DNA of 64,000 nucleotides. Source: Streptomyces sp. LUP47B (GTDB lineage Bacteria; Actinomycetota; Actinomycetes; Streptomycetales; Streptomycetaceae). Under the pieces are notes generated by a model that was not told the origin of the DNA, searched no databases, and saw only the letters and a list, made by a program, of their open reading frames with translations. A program made the translations under genes and the position numbers. The DNA lies in NCBI RefSeq assembly GCF_001746295.1, contig NZ_MJAH01000009.1, positions 198,565 to 262,564 on the forward strand, read 5' to 3'. Positions 62,370 to 64,000 of the stretch are shown here, in pieces. The stretch's first letter is position 1. Each line of letters starts with the position of its first letter.

Positions 62370-62693
62370 ATGAAGATCAAGAAGGGCGACCTGGTCCAGG
62401 TCATCACCGGTAAGGACAAGGGCAAGCAGGGCAAGGTCATCGCGGCCTTCCCCCGCGAGGACCGGGTCCTGGTCGAGGGTGTCAACCGGGTCAAGAAGCA
62501 CACCAAGGCCGGCCCGACCGCTCGCGGTTCGCAGGCCGGTGGCATCGTCACGACCGAGGCGCCGATCCACGTCTCCAACGTCCAGCTGGTCGTTGAGAAG
62601 GACGGCAACAAGGTTGTCACGCGTGTCGGTTACCGCTTCGACGACGAGGGCAACAAGATCCGCGTTGCCAAGCGGACGGGTGAGGACATCTGA
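62370..62693 (+). CDS. rplX: 50S ribosomal protein L24
   Basis: 107-residue assembly-initiator protein with an N-terminal KOW motif: IKKGDLVQVITGKDKGKQGK. It continues KVIAAFPREDRVLVEGVNRV and ends in a conserved KRTGEDI. It begins 2 bases after rplN and overlaps rplE by one base. Confidence 0.98.
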   Translation: MKIKKGDLVQVITGKDKGKQGKVIAAFPREDRVLVEGVNRVKKHTKAGPTARGSQAGGIVTTEAPIHVSNVQLVVEKDGNKVVTRVGYRFDDEGNKIRVAKRTGEDI

Positions 62694-63250
62694 TGGCTAC
62701 CACCACGACTCCGCGTCTCAAGACGAAGTACCGCGAGGAGATCGCGGGCAAGCTGCGTGACGAGTTCAAGTACGAGAACGTCATGCAGATCCCCGGCCTC
62801 GTCAAGATCGTGGTCAACATGGGTGTGGGCGACGCCGCCCGCGACTCCAAGCTGATCGAGGGCGCCATCCGCGACCTCACCACGATCACCGGTCAGAAGC
62901 CGGCCGTCACCAAGGCCCGCAAGTCCATCGCGCAGTTCAAGCTGCGTGAGGGCCAGCCGATCGGTGCCCACGTCACACTCCGTGGCGACCGCATGTGGGA
63001 GTTCCTGGACCGCACCCTGTCGCTCGCGCTGCCGCGCATCCGCGACTTCCGTGGTCTGTCCCCCAAGCAGTTCGACGGCCGTGGCAACTACACCTTCGGT
63101 CTCACCGAGCAGGTCATGTTCCACGAGATCGACCAGGACAAGATCGACCGTACCCGGGGCATGGACATCACCGTGGTGACCACGGCGACCAACGACGCTG
63201 AGGGCCGCGCGCTCCTTCGTCACCTCGGCTTCCCCTTCAAGGAGGCGTGA
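62693..63250 (+). CDS. rplE: 50S ribosomal protein L5
   Basis: 185-residue protein that binds 5S rRNA and contacts P-site tRNA. Signature LVKIVVNMGVGDAARDSKLI and KPAVTKARKSIAQFKLREGQ, with DFRGLSPKQFDGRGNYTFGL typical of the family. One-base overlap with rplX; 5 bases to rpsN. Confidence 0.98.
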   Translation: MATTTTPRLKTKYREEIAGKLRDEFKYENVMQIPGLVKIVVNMGVGDAARDSKLIEGAIRDLTTITGQKPAVTKARKSIAQFKLREGQPIGAHVTLRGDRMWEFLDRTLSLALPRIRDFRGLSPKQFDGRGNYTFGLTEQVMFHEIDQDKIDRTRGMDITVVTTATNDAEGRALLRHLGFPFKEA

Positions 63251-63255
63251 GCGAG

Positions 63256-63441
63256 ATGGCGAAGAAGGCTCTGATTGCCAAGGCTGCTCGCAAGCCCAAG
63301 TTCGGTGTTCGCGGCTACACGCGCTGCCAGCGCTGCGGCCGTCCGCACTCCGTGTACCGCAAGTTCGGCCTGTGCCGCGTCTGCCTTCGTGAGATGGCTC
63401 ACCGTGGCGAGCTGCCGGGCGTGACCAAGAGCTCCTGGTAA
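63256..63441 (+). CDS. rpsN: 30S ribosomal protein S14, zinc-binding type Z
   Basis: 61-residue S14 with zinc knuckles CQRC and CRVC (GYTRCQRCGRPHSVYRKFGL, then CRVCLREMAHRGELPG). This is the short zinc form; streptomycetes usually carry a longer zinc-free paralogue elsewhere, used when zinc is scarce. ATG 63256 follows GGAGGCG; a GTG 9 bases earlier is less likely. Confidence 0.97.
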   Translation: MAKKALIAKAARKPKFGVRGYTRCQRCGRPHSVYRKFGLCRVCLREMAHRGELPGVTKSSW

Positions 63442-63478
63442 TCCCCTTCAGGGATTCCCGAAGCTCTCGGTAAGCAAT

Positions 63479-63539
63479 GGGCGTGTCAGGCGCCCACCCT
63501 TTCATGGCTTAGGCTAGGAGGGTTGGGCGCCTGACGCCC
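63479..63539 (+). promoter_or_regulatory. Large stem-loop in the rpsN-rpsH spacer
   Basis: GGGCGTGTCAGGCGCCCACC plus CT (63479-63500) pairs with 63519-63539 (AGGGTTGGGCGCCTGACGCC plus C), with one bulge or mismatch near each end. The loop contains GGCTTAGGCTAGG. It divides rpsN from rpsH, where E. coli has no comparable spacer, and may be a terminator, an S8-type regulatory site or a processing site. Confidence 0.65.
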
Positions 63540-63647
63540 GTACGACTTACTACGCCGTAGGTCCACCGCACCGCACCCGCCTCGTCTCGGATCGAGGAGA
63601 GGGATGGGCACCTGGAAACCCCGGCGAGAGAGGCCGAAGGCCAATTC

Positions 63648-64000
63648 ATGACCATGACTGATCCGATCGCAGACATGCTTACGCGTCTGCGGAACGCGAA
63701 CTCGGCATACCACGACTCCGTGACGATGCCGGCGTCCAAGATCAAGTCTCACATCGCGGAGATCCTCCAGCAGGAGGGCTTCATCACGGGCTGGAAGGTC
63801 GAGGACGCCGAGGTCGGCAAGAGCCTCGTTCTCGAGCTGAAGTTCGGCCCGAACCGTGAGCGCTCCATCGCGGGCATCAAGCGGATCTCCAAGCCCGGTC
63901 TCCGGGTTTACGCGAAGTCCACCTCCCTGCCGAAGGTGCTGGGCGGCCTCGGCGTGGCGATCATCTCCACGTCGCACGGGCTCCTCACCGACAAGCAGGC
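63648..64000 (+). CDS. rpsH: 30S ribosomal protein S8 (3' end cut by window)
   Basis: The first 117 codons of S8, a primary 16S rRNA-binding protein and, in E. coli, the spc-operon repressor. It reads MTMTDPIADMLTRLRNANSA, SVTMPASKIKSHIAEILQQE, GIKRISKPGLRVYAKSTSLP and VAIISTSHGLLTDKQ, up to the window edge; about 15 further residues are expected. ATG 63648 is used; an in-frame ATG two codons later is also possible. It is preceded by a 206-base spacer with a large hairpin. Confidence 0.96.
   Translation, partial: MTMTDPIADMLTRLRNANSAYHDSVTMPASKIKSHIAEILQQEGFITGWKVEDAEVGKSLVLELKFGPNRERSIAGIKRISKPGLRVYAKSTSLPKVLGGLGVAIISTSHGLLTDKQ

Overview
This window is high-GC actinobacterial DNA, almost certainly from a Streptomyces chromosome. 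The evidence is the strong G/C bias at third codon positions, many GTG starts and one TTG start, S14 of the zinc type, NusG with a long acidic N-terminal arm, and the gene order rpmG - two MaoC dehydratases - murB - adenosine deaminase - aspC - tRNA-Trp - secE - nusG - rplKA - two lipoproteins - rplJL - rpoBC - rpsLG - fusA - tuf - S10 operon. I recall this order from S. coelicolor (around SCO4609 to SCO4717). That comparison is from memory and was not searched.

Layout. 0.1-8.1 kb: housekeeping and membrane genes (HtpX-like protease, YccF protein, SMI1/KNR4 protein, APC permease, GlsB, YajQ), tRNA-Tyr, and small metabolic genes. 8.3-9.9 kb: tRNA-Thr, tRNA-Met, rpmG and a MaoC pair. 9.9-15.1 kb: two TetR modules, each with visible twin operator-like palindromes, one tied to a DHA2-type drug exporter and one to a NAD(P)H-binding reductase; murB lies between them behind a repeat-rich spacer. 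15.1-18.2 kb: an unknown protein, adenosine deaminase and aspartate aminotransferase. 18.3-38.1 kb: the transcription/translation core (secE-nusG-rplKA, rplJL, rpoBC, rpsLG-fusA-tuf) with several promoters, leaders and terminators that can be read in the sequence. 38.3-56.1 kb: an accessory block between the str and S10 operons. It holds an acyltransferase, secreted proteins, a winged-helix/zinc-ribbon protein, a large secreted FG-GAP protein, and a divergent 7.6-kb RHS polymorphic toxin gene with its immunity gene, followed by a DUF397 protein and a badly decayed antitoxin/PIN-toxin pair. 56.1-64 kb: the S10-spc operon from rpsJ to a truncated rpsH.

How the parts work together. The core blocks encode RNA polymerase beta and beta', the factors that couple transcription to translation, elongation factors G and Tu, and about 20 ribosomal proteins. 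They are controlled through local promoters, an L10-type attenuator, and a near-identical 30-base stem-loop element placed in front of both rpsL and rpsJ. The accessory block looks like a place where competition genes come and go. The RHS protein carries a Sec signal, an inserted ricin-type lectin domain, a self-cleaving HINT domain and a YwqJ-like deaminase tip, with an overlapping SUKH-3 immunity gene. A divergent exported FG-GAP protein may be its partner.

At least four genes appear frameshifted (1.4, 5.5, 39.6 and 55.4-56.1 kb). The single-base cases could be real decay or assembly errors in G/C runs.
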